From: Nephrocerus scutellatus
Lineage: Eukaryota; Arthropoda; Insecta; Diptera; Pipunculidae
DNA: 64,000 bases
Assembly (NCBI GenBank): GCA_947095585.1
Contig: OX352763.1
Coordinates: 13,193,462 to 13,257,461 of the forward strand
Direction: 5' to 3'
Below the pieces are notes generated by a model that worked only from the letters and a program-made list of their open reading frames with translations, was not told where the DNA came from and ran no database searches. The number at the start of each line of letters is the position of its first letter. Within the stretch, counting starts at the first letter, position 1. Made by a program: the position numbers and the translations under genes. This document shows positions 1 to 11,804 of the stretch, piece by piece.

Positions 1-2164
1 TTCTATACATCTTTAGCTACCCCATATACTATTAAAAAATCTAATTAATAGCAAGTAAAAAGATATTCATTAAGTTATTTTAAAGAATCATCATTTTCTT
101 ATATACGACTAGGAGGGCGTGGTAATTAGCCTCTAGTAAATGGTTCTGCCCAAGAAAAAACTTCGCTATTCGATTCCCTGAAGTGGAACATTTATTAATG
201 AAACTGAGTAAGGGTCTGAAGAACACGTGCCAAGCGCACATATGCCACGAATTGTACAGAACGAGTTACTAGCCATATAATCATCTGGAGTACCTGTCCG
301 TTAAGCTAGAACTCAGTTCGTCCCTCAACCGGTATTCTCAAGTGTGGTTGCACGTTTACTTTAGTTTTCATTGGAAACAAAAATTAAAAGCATTCTGCAA
401 ATTCAACGATGAGAGAGTTCTATAACATTGTTTTGTACGCAAGATCCACATCAGAAAATTGACGATTCAAGAGCACTGTGCTAGTGTTTATGCAGGTCTA
501 CAATACAGCGGGTATATATAGTACTTTTAGATCCAGCCAATATAGTGCATTTTCTGACCAATGTACTCGTATGTATGTCTAAAAAACACGCATCTTTAGC
601 TCTAGTAATTCGATCGAAATCAATGCGTTGGACGTATTGTCAATTTTCTTAATGCAATAGAATTTTCTTTGTCATGGACGATGACGTCTTGGAAGTTTAA
701 GGAAGTGAGTAGCCAGCAACCTCCCAACAACAAGTCAACATTTAAACCAATACATTTTTTGGTTGAGTGCTTCGGCAACCAATAATATAGATAGTAATGT
801 CATTTGCTTTAGGAATTATATAGAACCCGCAACAATTTCGAACTACATATATATTGTGTAAGTAAAAATCTCTACCAGCAATGTATGGCAAAAACGATAT
901 TTACGGATTGATGGTTTTGCAGAATGATTAAGTTGTATCGTAAACGCTTTGGCGATAAGTCAAGATAAGAGTAAATTATCTCTGGGTACTATTAGATACT
1001 AAACTTTCCTATTGGGAACAAGTAGGGTAAAGCACATAAAATGACAGAGAAGACGAACTGTATGGATCACCAGCTCTTACCAAATTGTCTCGGAGCATGT
1101 AAAACTTGGAGAAGCCTATCGATATAATGGCAGAAAATGAGGCACTATGAGAAAAGGCAGCAGTAAAGGCATTGCAAAAACGGCCAGGTGAATTACTAGA
1201 CCACTCAACCAAGAAAAGACATGGACTCTTTTCATTTACACACAATAGGAACGGTTGTAGACTTGACTTTGCACCACACAGACTGAGAATAAATATTGCT
1301 TTAAGCAGATCCTTGATGGAAATATGGGGTGGTTAAGTCGTCAGTTAAGATCTGTCTAAAAACCCCTACACTTAAAAAAAATTAAAGGGGAACAACAATA
1401 ATTCCCTCTAAGCTTTTTCTCATGGGAATGTTAATATTTCGGAGGTTTTGGTGGGGAATATTTGTGTTGTTAAAATCTATCAATGGCCACGATTTTTTGT
1501 TTGAATTCCAACATTTAAATTCCTATTGACCATAAAATAATATAATGGTTGTAATATCACACAGTAATATAAACTATCACTATCAAAGACTTGCGTTTAA
1601 ATCAAAAAGTGTGAAAGCAAAATGGAAGATCAGAAATATTCACAACAACAGATAATGCTAATTTTTTTTAAACCAATAATCAATTGTATCGGTCCAGTTT
1701 AGCTTCTAATTGGCTGTTGATGTTTGCATATTTTATCTTATTTTCTGATCATTTAACATAATACGATAATTTGTAAACATTTATCCTGTTTTCCTATTGT
1801 GTGACTATTGATTGTTTGGCAAATTTCAGAGATAACGGGGTGTAACAGTTATTTTTGCGAAAAACAAAATGGCTATTGGTCAACTAAGAGCTAAGCAAAT
1901 TAGTCAGAGAGCAGCAGTATCAACGCAAACTTCTTTTAATTAAATTAATTGAAACTTAGTAATTTAAATTATTTCAGAGGCCCGGATTAGAATTTGAAAT
2001 CAATGTCTAATTTATTTACTGATTCATTTATAATTCGTTTTGATTGATAATAAAATAGAGAATTTATTTGTATATTTGTTTATGCCTAATTAACGCTGAA
2101 ACGACTTGTCAAATTTCAGCCAAGCTTGGTATACATATTACTTATAATCTGGAATTAAACATAG
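1..2164. other. AT-rich unassigned sequence
   Basis: No repeat, RNA gene or convincing coding region is seen. Between about 1050 and 1330 the plus strand reads loosely like degraded coding sequence, with short open pieces broken by stops; a 78-codon open frame on the other strand (1009-1245) covers the same bases. Neither matches a family I recognise. Confidence 0.4.
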
Positions 2165-2755
2165 GTGGAGGGTGGTAACACGTTTGGCGCTGGGGGTGGG
2201 GTGACAGCCGATATTAATGTCGAAACCATAGTTTTCGGGATAGCAGCGATGAATAGTTAGGCCTTCCAATTTTCACGGTAGCTGAGATGAATATAGTGGG
2301 GGTAGGACACCTCTAGGCTGATGGGTTGTTCGTTGGGGTGTGGGAGGTGAGCAATATTAGTGTAGACTTTATAGTCTTCGGGGTCGCTGCGGTAAATAGT
2401 GACGGTAAGACCCTTCTAGGAAGAAGGACACCATAGTTGTGGGATAAGGTGGTTGATATTAGTGTCTATTCCACAATTTTTGTTCGCTAAGATGAATATA
2501 GTGTTGGTAGGGAACCCATAGGAATGAGTGTTATCTCCGCGGGGCGGTTCTGAACGATATTAGTGTCAATCCCATAGTTTTCGGAGTCGTTAAGGTAAAT
2601 ATAGTAAAACACCTCTACTGGAAGGGGATCGATCAGTCGATTTTAATGTCTATTCAAAAGTTTGTCGCTCCGATTAATAGTGATGGTAAAACACCGCTAT
2701 TGAGAGGAGATCAATGTAAGGTGTGTGGGGGAGCGATATTGGTGTCAAATTTTAA
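2165..2755. repeat. Degenerate G-rich tandem array, about 100-bp period
   Basis: The motif GATATTAGTGTC, with variants, recurs near 2210, 2352, 2455, 2556, 2639 and 2735, each time followed by versions of CATAGTTTTCGG and then GGTAAATAGTG and AAAACACCTCTA. Spacing varies from about 80 to 140 bp, so this is an old satellite-like array with internal deletions, roughly five to six units. The plus strand is clearly richer in G than in C. A 72-codon open frame at the right edge is not credible as a gene. Confidence 0.7.
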
Positions 2756-3265
2756 AACAATGCAATGCCCGGCACTCAGCTAGTAATACACATAAAAATA
2801 AGAATAAGAATTACGAGTTTATTGAAAATAAAGAGCCGCGAATAAAAGTCATTGCCAGTCATGCATTATGTTTATTGTTGAATTCACATAGTCTGGAGGC
2901 GGTCAGAAGAATATGTAGTTACTGCCCCTTCCTCACGGTATAGTTTTATGATCCTCTAAAATTGATTGTATATTTTTATATTTACAGAAATAACGTTTAA
3001 GTAGGTTTAAATAGACATAACATTTTTATTGTGTTAGTGAAGTTTTTCATAGATTGTTTCTTTGTTCAAGGTAATATCTATATACTTAAATAAAATGGAA
3101 ATGTCGTTTGCTTGTTATTTATAACTCACATTTACAAACTGATTTTTATTAAATTTTCAATCTATATTACTGGCAGGTGAAGAAAGGTTATAGGCTGTAT
3201 TAAAACCACCCTCTTCCTCCTTACTGGTTGGGGGAAATGTAAAATGTTAATATCAGCCACTTTTA
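2756..3265. other. AT-rich sequence, nothing recognised
   Basis: No motif, repeat or coding signal stands out. Confidence 0.5.
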
Positions 3266-3765
3266 CAAACCAATTTTATGACGTTTGTCAAATATGCTTT
3301 TGGTGCTTGTCTGGGATTCGCACTATTCCGCTCAGTAGTCCAACGCACTAACAAGCACACGAACAATGTTTTAGATCTGATGTAGGACAGTTCTAGGAAT
3401 CCCTTATAAAAATACAAATATCATAATAACAACAGACGAATAACAAAGATTTCCTAAGGGAATCTATCGGGAATCTATAACAAATGGAAGGGACCTACAG
3501 TTTAATGGCATATCTGAAATAAAAAGCTTTCTTATGGCAGTTAACTCAATGACGTTTGTCAAATATACGCGAAAAATATGACAGTGAAAAAGCTTTTTGG
3601 TGTTTTTCGGTGATTCGCACTGAATGTCCCGCTCAGTACTAACAAGCACACGAACAATTTTTAGATCTGATGTAGGACAGTTCTAGGAATCATTTATAAA
3701 TATGCAAATATTGTAATAAATCAACGAATAACAAAGATTTCCTTAGGGAATCTATCGCAAATTCC
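3266..3765 (-). repeat. Direct duplication of about 210 bp carrying reversed SINE sequence
   Basis: The segment starting TGACGTTTGTCAAATAT at 3279 recurs from 3550, an offset of 271 bp. Both copies run through a shared stretch including TAGATCTGATGTAGGACAG to AACAAAGATTTCCT. Read on the minus strand, parts match the tRNA-derived SINE seen near 32.8 and 37.4 kb: GTGCGAATCCCAGACAAGC resembles its B-box region, and the reverse of AATGGAAGGGACCTAC at 3483 matches its 3' part. The duplicates differ at many sites, so the event is not recent. Confidence 0.6.
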
Positions 3766-4236
3766 AAAGGTCACACCACAAAAATAACTACGTTCCATTT
3801 AGTCAAACCGTTTTGTTGCTCTCACTGTAATAAACATTTATCTCTAAATTACCATACAACTTAAGCCATTTTTGCACAACTTTTAAACGCACCCAATCTA
3901 TCGCCCTACCCGCTTCTCTGCCGTTGCATATTAATCTTTATGATGTGCACTACGACGGAGCGAATACTTTTCCATGCCATAATGTTGTAAGATATCATCA
4001 TCCATTATACGCCACCTTCAACACCAGACTTGACACTTCGGCTAGAATTTCCAACCTTACGCATATCTGCGTTTAGAAGTAGATTATCCTTTGAAGCCGA
4101 GCAGCGGTTCACCCTATACAAATGGTCGTGTAACATTTTTATCTGCAACAATTTATCGGTTGAATTTTATTTCTTATTAGGAACAAAAAAATATTCACCC
4201 ATGATAATTATAGTAATTCACATCGATTAACATTAG
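3766..4236. other. Unassigned AT-rich sequence
   Basis: A 66-codon frame lies at 4030-4230 but has no recognisable features. Nothing else is supported. Confidence 0.45.
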
Positions 4237-4960
4237 ATGGCGATAGCAAAGCACCACTCTCTGGCGACGAACTGCTACCGGAGTGTAGCTTGTTACATGT
4301 TCCTAATGGACATCGTAAGCAATGTAAGAAATTGTCAACGCATTGCAACGGTGGTTTGCTTCCGCGCTACTAAAGCTGCTCCAACAATTCACATCACTCA
4401 TGACCAACAATACAAAGTGCTTTGCGATAGTGCCGGCCAGGTGCCTGCTATCCACAGACCTCGCCCATTTTTCTCCGCCACTGATGGGTTGCACCGCTGC
4501 GTCACCATTTCGTCGACTTTGCAGATCCTCATGAATAATAATTTACGAGACAATATTAATTATATTTCCTTTTATTACCGCAACAATTCCGGGCTACCGT
4601 CCTCACTGGCTGTCTCACTCACCACAATTGAGTATTTTATTAATATTTGTAATTTGCCACGTTTATGGAGGCATCATCGTTTATGCTGATGATGATGATG
4701 ACTGCCGACATTTTACTGCTTACTGCTTAGTACGCTGACTCCTGACAGCCGGCCAATTGCTGTTCATGGTGCTGAGACACTGAAAGCGCCGAATGATCTT
4801 ACTAATTCAGTCAGTTATCCTCAGAGATCAAGAGCCTGTGGCAGCCTTAAAATGCGGTGCCTAAATGTTTACTACCCTCTTATGTATTTACGATACGGAT
4901 AGATGGATTTACTCACTCCACGTGATGATGATCGCTATGACAGCCACATGACCAATTGGC
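4237..4960 (+). other. GC-raised block with an unassigned 150-codon open frame
   Basis: Base composition rises above the surrounding AT-rich DNA and an open frame of 150 codons (4237-4689) runs through it, with open frames also in the opposite strand and in another plus frame. The translation has many Ser, Cys, Arg and His residues, no signal peptide, and no motif I recognise. Open frames in several frames over the same bases often just reflect composition. A diverged exon, an unrecognised repeat or a regulatory block are all possible. I do not call a gene. Confidence 0.25.
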
Positions 4961-6304
4961 AGATCACATAAATTCGTTTCTTTGTTTTGTTAAGGCAGAC
5001 AAATTTCGATGAGACTTTGCTGGAATTTTCTGTAAAGGATATTTTACTTTCGGAGTTTATTTCCACGTATATTATTTAACTGATTATCGAGTAATTTATG
5101 TGATTTGTAGGTGCTATTGCTTCAGTATTTCACTCATCGATTCAATTTATAGAGAATAATACTTCTAAGAGTTAGCCGCCGAAGTGCATTGCCTCAAGGA
5201 ATTTATAGCTGACCAAGCTACAAGTGTTCGAAATCGCTTTAGCTGTTCCTCAGTTTTGTTAGGTAGATCGGTCGCACTACAATTTCAAATGTATATCTCT
5301 ACTTTTAGCATAATTTGTGGGACAATTCTTTCACTTATGTTTCATTTTCAATATCTCTAATCCTTTATATAATAAATTAAAACATCTTTAAATAATTAGC
5401 AGTAATACGTAACCTTGCGTCCATATGTTAAGCAAAAATCTGAAAAAATTGCAAACCGAAACCTTAAAAGAAGACACAAATACAAAGAAAATTTAGCAGA
5501 TTCAAACTCAAGAACTTTATGATGAGAATCAATCATGCTGGCAAATTTCAATCAGTCAGCTTATTTAAATATATAAATAGTATAGTTCCCGAGGTCAAAT
5601 ACGTACACTGCTATACACGTGGAACGCTAAAACGCCATAATTATACTCTTTAAAATGCAAGAAAAACTAAATACGTCTGGAGCCATAAAGCCACTGACCC
5701 AAAAATTGGCAAAATGCAAATGACATTTTTTTATTTACGACTTTCCTTTAATTTGGTCTGAGTTCATTTCCATATTGAAGATAATAAATTTGTGTAATTA
5801 AATCGAATTAAAACAATAAAATTAAAAAAATTAGTGAATAAAATGAATAAATTAAGAGGTATCGTTTCCTTGATTAAATAAATTGTCGTATAATTAAATA
5901 CTGAAGAGAGAGGTGAAAAATTGACACTTTGTAATTAACTTTAATAAACCAAATAAAATTCGTATGAGAAGACATTACTGTAATACCTGATATTGCTAAT
6001 GATTTCGATAACACAATACTTATTTATTCTAATTTCTTACTGGATATCTTGATAACTAAACCGTCAGTGTACCATCACATTTTCACTCATCTGTCTGTTA
6101 ACAAGTACGATCTTGTAATTAAACCAAAATGTTAATAAACAGTTTGGCAATACAAAACAGCAAACAAATTACTTAAAGGTTTCAGTTGAACATGGAAGAA
6201 TTTCAGGAGATTTAATAGACGAAAAATATGTATTATTATAGAATATGACATATTACAAGTGAAAGATATAGTGTGGTAGGCCTTAATCAAATAAATTAAT
6301 AGTT
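4961..6304. other. AT-rich sequence, nothing recognised
   Basis: Long A/T runs and low complexity are present, especially 5800-5900. No coding or repeat structure is supported. Confidence 0.5.
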
Positions 6305-6600
6305 ATGCAACTTTCGCGTGTACCTACAGAGGATTCCCTAGACGATGGAAAAAGGATTTCTTTAAATCACTCAGTATGAATCAGAAAACAGATACTCCAT
6401 GCCTGCACTCATGCCAATAATTAGGCAGTACTTCGGCATGGATAGTGAACACGAGAACACTATAAAAACAAAGGACCGCAAGTAGTCGTTACGAATACAC
6501 GTTTTGAACGTTAGGATATCCACAAAGCCAATTGGGTATTTCTAGATGAATGTACTCGCAATCAGATACGTTGTCTAATGTCTATCCATACCGGCACACA
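6305..6600 (+). mobile_element. RTE-type LINE, endonuclease-domain relic
   Basis: The stretch CCTACAGAGGATTCCCTAGA is nearly shared with the start of the better-preserved RTE copy at 46790. Further on, the translation CTRNQIRCLMS corresponds to the ATRNQIDHVLI block of the APE-type endonuclease in the other copies. Such endonucleases nick target DNA to prime reverse transcription. This piece is full of stops and deletions and lacks the catalytic Ser-Asp-His block. It ends near 6600 against a LINE relic on the opposite strand. Confidence 0.65.
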
Positions 6601-7050
6601 AGGCTCTAGTGGCACCTTCTGTGCTTTTGCCTTTCCTGTATGCAAACTGACTTGAGTGCAGAGGGGTAGACAATTCTAACCGGCCCGTAATAGGTCTATC
6701 CATGGTTTTGAGGATAAATGTTTTTAGACTTATAGGTCAGTATGATTTAGGCAGCTCACTAGGCCTATTACCTAGTTTAGGGATAAATATCACATTAACC
6801 TGTATCCTAGGTATATAGGAATGTACCCCAGTTGCAGCTGGCTCTAAATAAAGTAATCATACCCGGTAGGAAGAGAAGCGCTGGAAAGATCCCATCACCG
6901 CCGGGAGCTTTAAAAGGTTTAAAATATCCTACTGCCCATTTAACCTTATCCGGACTGAAGATTTTACTGGATAAAATTTATACCATACTAGTAATACAGA
7001 CCCTTTGGTCAGGTGAGTTCGGGTACGGTATGGTGCATGAGTAGACGAAC
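6601..7050 (-). mobile_element. I/LOA/R1- or jockey-type LINE, reverse transcriptase N-terminal relic
   Basis: On the minus strand the translation contains FKPFKAPGGDGIFPALL, the conserved block before the RT palm (consensus like KPYKSPGPDGI). After a frameshift come PISLKTFILKTMDRP and LHSSQFAYRKGKSTE, matching the RPISL...LK..E and QHAY..GKSTE blocks of the RT fingers. The order is correct for one protein fragment. The YADD catalytic block is absent, so the element is truncated and frameshifted. It lies head to head with the RTE relic on its left. Confidence 0.75.
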
Positions 7051-9094
7051 TTAGGAAAGGAACCTGGAGTAGGGTTCTGATTGTATTCTCACGGTCCGAC
7101 GTGTAGGCGCCATCAGCCCTTTTTTATAAGCCTACATAGTTTTTCTGATCTTTAACTAATGCTTTATTCTTGATTCGTCCCGCTACTGGAATTTCGACAA
7201 CACATGCGAAGCAAAGAAAATAATTCTAAGTATGCTCCTAAAGGAGTACTGTTTTATTGAAATGCGAAATAATAATTTTTAGAATGATATGGGAGTTCCT
7301 CGGGCCTCAGGTTCTCGAAATTTTAATAAAAAGTGTAGCAATTGGAGATTACAACGTGTGAAAAGTTTGATTTTACAAAGTGGATTAAACATTGATCACA
7401 AGATTCGGCCAGCAACAAACAAACACATCTTTTACCCCAGAAGTTCTCTGATCTACTTAAGTAAGTTAGGTTCCCTTGGTACACTCTTACCATGCGAATG
7501 CTTTACCAAACTTTGCACTACATTAATTCACATCTCATCTTTTCCTTTCCTAAAAAATAAAGAAAGGTTCAAATGCTTTAGCATAAAAATTAAACTTAAA
7601 GAAAGTTATGGGTGTATGTGCTGATTAGTTTCACATGAATTAAGATTCGCATTTAAAACGTAGATTTTTTTTAATGATTTTTTAAAGTCAAATAAACTTT
7701 TAGAGCATTTCAAATTTTGCACTTTCCAGCAAATATTACAAGTTGGCAATTCAATATGTAAAATTTCATATTAGGTATAATAAAAGAACAACTTGGAATT
7801 CATTTATTATATGAATTCATTTGGCATTTGTAAGGTAGCAACGAACCGTTTCACAACTTCGTACCAAAATAAACTACATGCGATGCTTTGGTTTTTGTAT
7901 TATTTTTTAGTTTTTGCTTTAAAACTGTAAAAATAATGGAAAGACCGTCCAAAAACCAAAGTCAAACATTTCTATAGCCATTAAAAAATAAAAACTAAAA
8001 CTTAACTCATCGACAACAATAGAAACACTTATGACAAAACAAAAAAATCAAAAGATATCAATTACAAATTCGGAGAAACTTAAATTAAAAATTTTAACGA
8101 ATTATTCGTTGTTATTGTATACTAATTCAGTTATCGAGTTCGATGATCTGGAGCACGTGCGTACACACGTACGTGTATCTTTTACCATCCGATCGACTTA
8201 AAGCTTGATTGAACCGTTTCGTCATTCTATCTACATATCTTTTGTTATTGTGATTGAAACGAACAGCTTATCAGCTATTTACATTTGAATGCCGCTTATG
8301 CATAAGTGGTTTAAATCCCTGTGATAACATCAAAAGATGATCCAGTTTGTCAGAATAACACCGGCGATAGCTGACCAATCACCAATCCATTCAATCTCCT
8401 TGAAGGCAATTACAATCGATTCTTATGTATATGAGACTGTTATATTTAACACTCGGAAGCTTTACATGATTAGTTGGTCATCGACTGCCGATTGATCGAA
8501 TTAAAAGCAAACAAACAAAGGTCATCCAAAGATCCTCAGTCCTATTGTACCTATTGTATGGTTCCAATATTTTTATTATTATTTGTTACACATTCCAAAA
8601 GGTGTGGTGAAATAGTATCGGAATCTATTTGTTTCATCTTTTGACAAAGATGCTTTTATTTATGTGATTATGTTTCAGTAGAACAATGTAACTGATTTTT
8701 GTCCATTAATTTATTTAAAAGTTTCATTGTTGTTACAACAAATGCGTATTTGTAGAAACCTTATACCGTAGGCATATTTTATGTTGCCATTAGAGGGAAA
8801 GATTAAAGTTTACTATAGATACATTTAATATACAAAATTTTGTAATAATAATAAAGTTCGTTTAATAATCCGTTAACCATTTCCTTAAATTTGGAAAATA
8901 TTTGTAATTTCAATTTGTGCTATAAACAACAGCACATTTTTTGTGACTTTTCAATTTCGGTACAAGCGTGCAGCACTCTGCACAATCTTTTGTCTCGAAA
9001 TAATTTGATTTGGTTGTTGTAGTTGTTAAGGTATTAAGTAAGAAAAAAGATAAGCTATATGTGCACGTGGGTTTTTGGATCATAATCGCGAACA
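7051..9094. other. Unassigned AT-rich sequence
   Basis: A 111-codon plus frame (7289-7624) and a few shorter frames have no recognisable features. At 8153-8175 there is a cluster of CACGTG and ACGTACGT palindromes. From 8540 onward the sequence is AT-rich with no supported feature. Confidence 0.4.
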
Positions 9095-9600
9095 TATAGA
9101 GTTTTCATAGGTAGGTTGGTAGGTAGAGTGCTGGTCCGCGCTGTCTTTGCGAGAGCCTCAAATAGCGCTTGAGTGCGCCGTTTTGTAACCACAGTCCTCA
9201 GTGGGTTGATTATATCCAACCTGTAGCAATCAAATACGTTATAGGATCGGTAATGTCGCACTCCAAAAGCGAGGAATTGCTGAATTTGAGGAGGCGGGAG
9301 ACCGACAGAGCTAAACACTTGCAATGATAGTAAATGAGAGTTTCTTTCTCATTCACATTCAAGCAGCTCCTGCAAAAAGTATGATGAGGGATTCCCAGTT
9401 TGGCTGCGTGGCTGCCTACTGGGAAATGACCCGCGCTTACCGCAACTACTCTTGAAACATCCCTCCTTGGTCTGGAGATCAGCTTAATGGATTTTCCTTT
9501 GTTATAGGAAGGCTACATCGCCCTCAATGTGGTACAGTTGGTCAAGTTTATCCACCTTAGCTGTGCTTTGGTGTTAAGAAAAGTGAGAATACGATCACAA
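9095..9600 (-). mobile_element. RNase H-bearing LINE (I/LOA/R1 type), C-terminal relic
   Basis: The minus strand, read from about 9440 down, gives TGHFPVGSHAAKLGI followed by FCRSCLNVNEKETL and CKCLALSV. This is the TGH....LG block and Cys-rich knuckle (C..C....E....CxCxAL) found at the end of the pol protein in RNase H-bearing LINEs. A frameshift follows, then a tail about 90 residues long. The RT and RNase H domains are missing, so this is the 3' end of a truncated or decayed copy. Confidence 0.7.
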
Positions 9601-9648
9601 ACAAATTTATTGAAAGTTGGACAGCACAACGGCTGTCGGGTCAGCTAG
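9601..9648 (+). mobile_element. Candidate Helitron 3' terminus
   Basis: The sequence ACGGCTGTCGGGTCAGCTAG ends in CTAG followed by T. This resembles the 3' end of the well-bounded Helitron at 53169-53780 (CCGGGAACAGCTAG then T). No matching 5' end is seen nearby, so only a terminal remnant is claimed. Confidence 0.45.
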
Positions 9649-9666
9649 TATATATTATATATATAA

Positions 9667-9855
9667 AGGTTGTCTCAACAAGATCGCCGGATTCTCTTGT
9701 ATTTAAATTTCAATTTTTGTATATAAATTTTAAAGAAAAAACACATTTATTTTTCAATTAAGCAAACATTCTCCGAAATCTTAAAAAATTACCGTACAAC
9801 TCGTATTAACAAAATGGCGGCAAATTTAAATCCGGTGCTCTTGTTGGGACACCCT
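9667..9855. mobile_element. MITE with mariner-like terminal inverted repeats
   Basis: The left end reads AGGTTGTCTCAACAAGA and the reverse complement of the right end reads AGGGTGTCCCAACAAGA; the similarity continues through CCGGATT. The 189-bp interior is AT-rich with no coding capacity. Both ends lie in TATA-rich flanks, consistent with TA target preference. Insertion must have depended on a transposase supplied elsewhere. A short deletion derivative of a Tc1/mariner-superfamily element is the best reading. Confidence 0.75.
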
Positions 9856-9879
9856 ATATATAACAAAAAATTTTGTTTA

Positions 9880-10005
9880 TTTGGCCGGACGCGCTGTATT
9901 GTACCATAAATCCTATCGCACAGGACTTTCCGAGCAAGACTCTTATGGAAGCACACCGGAACCTACTCAGCTTAATTCTCTCCACCTTGTCGACATCGCG
10001 GTAAA
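9880..10005 (-). mobile_element. RTE-type LINE, small 3'-coding relic
   Basis: The stretch matches the RTE copy at about 21855-21960 nearly base for base over several blocks, for example GGACTTTCCGAGCAAGACTC against GGACATTCCGAGCAGAATCC, and GCTTAATTCTCTCC against GCTTAATTTTCTTT. In the parent protein this encodes the region after the RT thumb (KIKLSRL...). Only about 120 bp survive. Confidence 0.7.
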
Positions 10006-10418
10006 TGTATTTTTTTTTCAATTATTATTTATTATTTTCAATATTCACAACTTTGTTAATTTTGTTTGTTTTGATTTTGCAGGCGATGGTCATTATCATT
10101 TATTATTGGTACTCGTTAACAGAGAAACTATTCATACGTCAATAACAAATATTCGTCACGAATTTCCATCTTGCAATGCAATTATTACTCAAGTTCGTTG
10201 CAAAATAAACCCAGGCGCAAGTATCTGACAAATTGGTCACAAATAACCTGGCGACGTTGCGTTGGTAATAAAAATGATATTCACCTAACGATGACGAGCG
10301 GTAAAGTTTCCCATGTGCAATACGCTCGAGAGGTGAGTGCGGATAGTGTACGAGTAGACGCACAGATCAACTGCATGCGGACAAAGTCAAAAGCCATCAA
10401 ATCGAAAGACGATTACTT
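10006..10418. other. Unassigned sequence between an RTE relic and a candidate exon
   Basis: T-rich DNA at 10006-10080 is followed by more balanced sequence to 10418. Small open frames occur on both strands without recognisable features. Confidence 0.35.
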
Positions 10419-10799
10419 TTAGTTTGTATTTTGATTGGAAGCCAATGTCCGACTCAATACTAAATTTGATGGTTCAAGTTTTACAAACAACTCAACACGC
10501 AGCAATATTACCGCGCAACAAATGGTCAAGGCCACGTTTGACTTGCACTGAACAACCGCTGCAGTGTCCAATATACAGATCGACAGCTTGGCTGGCCTAT
10601 TCAACAGTTTTCTTCTAGCAATGATCCACATTGTATATATGAAAAGCTGACTAAACCAAGATCCAAGATTCAGCCATTGATAGTTTTCCTTCGTGCTCGA
10701 AACTAATACCACAAATATGGTGAGGCAAAGTAGAATTCCGTGCAGCAAAGTGTTCCAGTCTGACTTGCTAAAAGTCCTTGCACCGCCATCGCTTGCCAT
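10419..10799 (-). CDS. Hypothetical small membrane protein or exon (weak candidate)
   Basis: A 126-codon frame starts from an ATG at 10799 in the context GGACAATGG, a fair insect start context. Residues about 18-34 (LLHGILLCLTIFVVLVS) form a strongly hydrophobic segment after a short polar N-terminus, as expected for a signal anchor or single membrane span. A second moderately hydrophobic stretch lies near residues 85-100. I do not recognise the family. No RTE, LINE or transposase motif is present. The segment after residue 40 is less protein-like, so the true reading could be a first exon. Chance openness cannot be excluded. Confidence 0.25.
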   Translation of the reverse strand: MASDGGARTFSKSDWNTLLHGILLCLTIFVVLVSSTKENYQWLNLGSWFSQLFIYTMWIIARRKLLNRPAKLSICILDTAAVVQCKSNVALTICCAVILLRVELFVKLEPSNLVLSRTLASNQNTN

Positions 10800-11804
10800 T
10801 GTCCACGTCCACTTTAATTAAGATGCAATTTATTTGGCTGATTGGTTACATGACGGTGCTGCTGCTGTTCCAGTTATTTGGATCGCTTTGAGTTGTGGTC
10901 TGTACGGGCAACGTCCGACCATATCCCGCGATACCAACCAAGTGCATTAGGCGAAGAGGCAACAAACGACAAACTACACGTTTGGCATCTCAAATTGCAT
11001 AGGAAATAGGATTTAGCGTGTTCAAGGTGCATAGCGCATGCGGGTTGCGGGAATGCTATATGCTATAAACAACCAAATGAATGATTAGACCTTGTCCTCG
11101 AATTAATGTTCATGGTAATGGGGTGATTTTTTTGAATTTCAATTTATATGCGCGCCCGATCTATGGAACATTTGCCTAGAAACCAGTCACATACTCGTAC
11201 GTTCATGCAATTCAGAAGCGAGTGGGTGGATAAATTATAGAGACGTCATCGGTGAAATCGAGCAATTCTAAGCTTCAACGTAGTAAAAACATCCAGTTAG
11301 AACATGAACATGTTGATCTGAACTTGTGTAGGATACTTGTACACTCACACTGTAGATCTATTCTTTTGCGAATACAAGAGAAGGATAATTATATGAGTGG
11401 AGTTGTCGAGGGCTGTGGGCGCGAATAGTGTTAGCTTGAGGAAAACCTGAAATTCAATCAGTTAGGTACAGGTGCTCGACCTAAGCTTCTTGCAATCAAA
11501 GGTATGTTTGTTGAATTTATTTAACATAAATGAAAATCTAGGAACCTTAACTGAAATGTTAATTTAAATGGATGATGCACTGTAATCAGTAGACACAGCT
11601 TCACGTATTTTGCATTCACCAAAGAGTAAGAAAGTATTTGTGGAACAACCACAGACTTGCACACATTAAATGCACAACATCTATATATTATAATTGGGAA
11701 ACCACATCGAAAAGAGTTTGTTAATAAGCAACTTTGTTGCATTAGGGCAAGTCCACAAACCAAAGTTATTCATGAAATGCCATTTAATGCAGGTTTAATG
11801 TTGG
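10800..11804. other. Sequence upstream of the weak candidate; unassigned
   Basis: 10840-11060 is less AT-rich than its surroundings and contains CTGCTGCTGTTCC-type sequence. If the minus-strand candidate is real, this would be its upstream region. From 11080 to 11800 no motif is supported; an 80-codon minus frame (11521-11763) has no recognised features. Confidence 0.3.

Noticed and set aside
7289..7624. 111-codon plus-strand frame as a gene
   Set aside because: Lys/Asn-rich late portion typical of chance frames in AT-rich DNA; no motif or conservation evidence.
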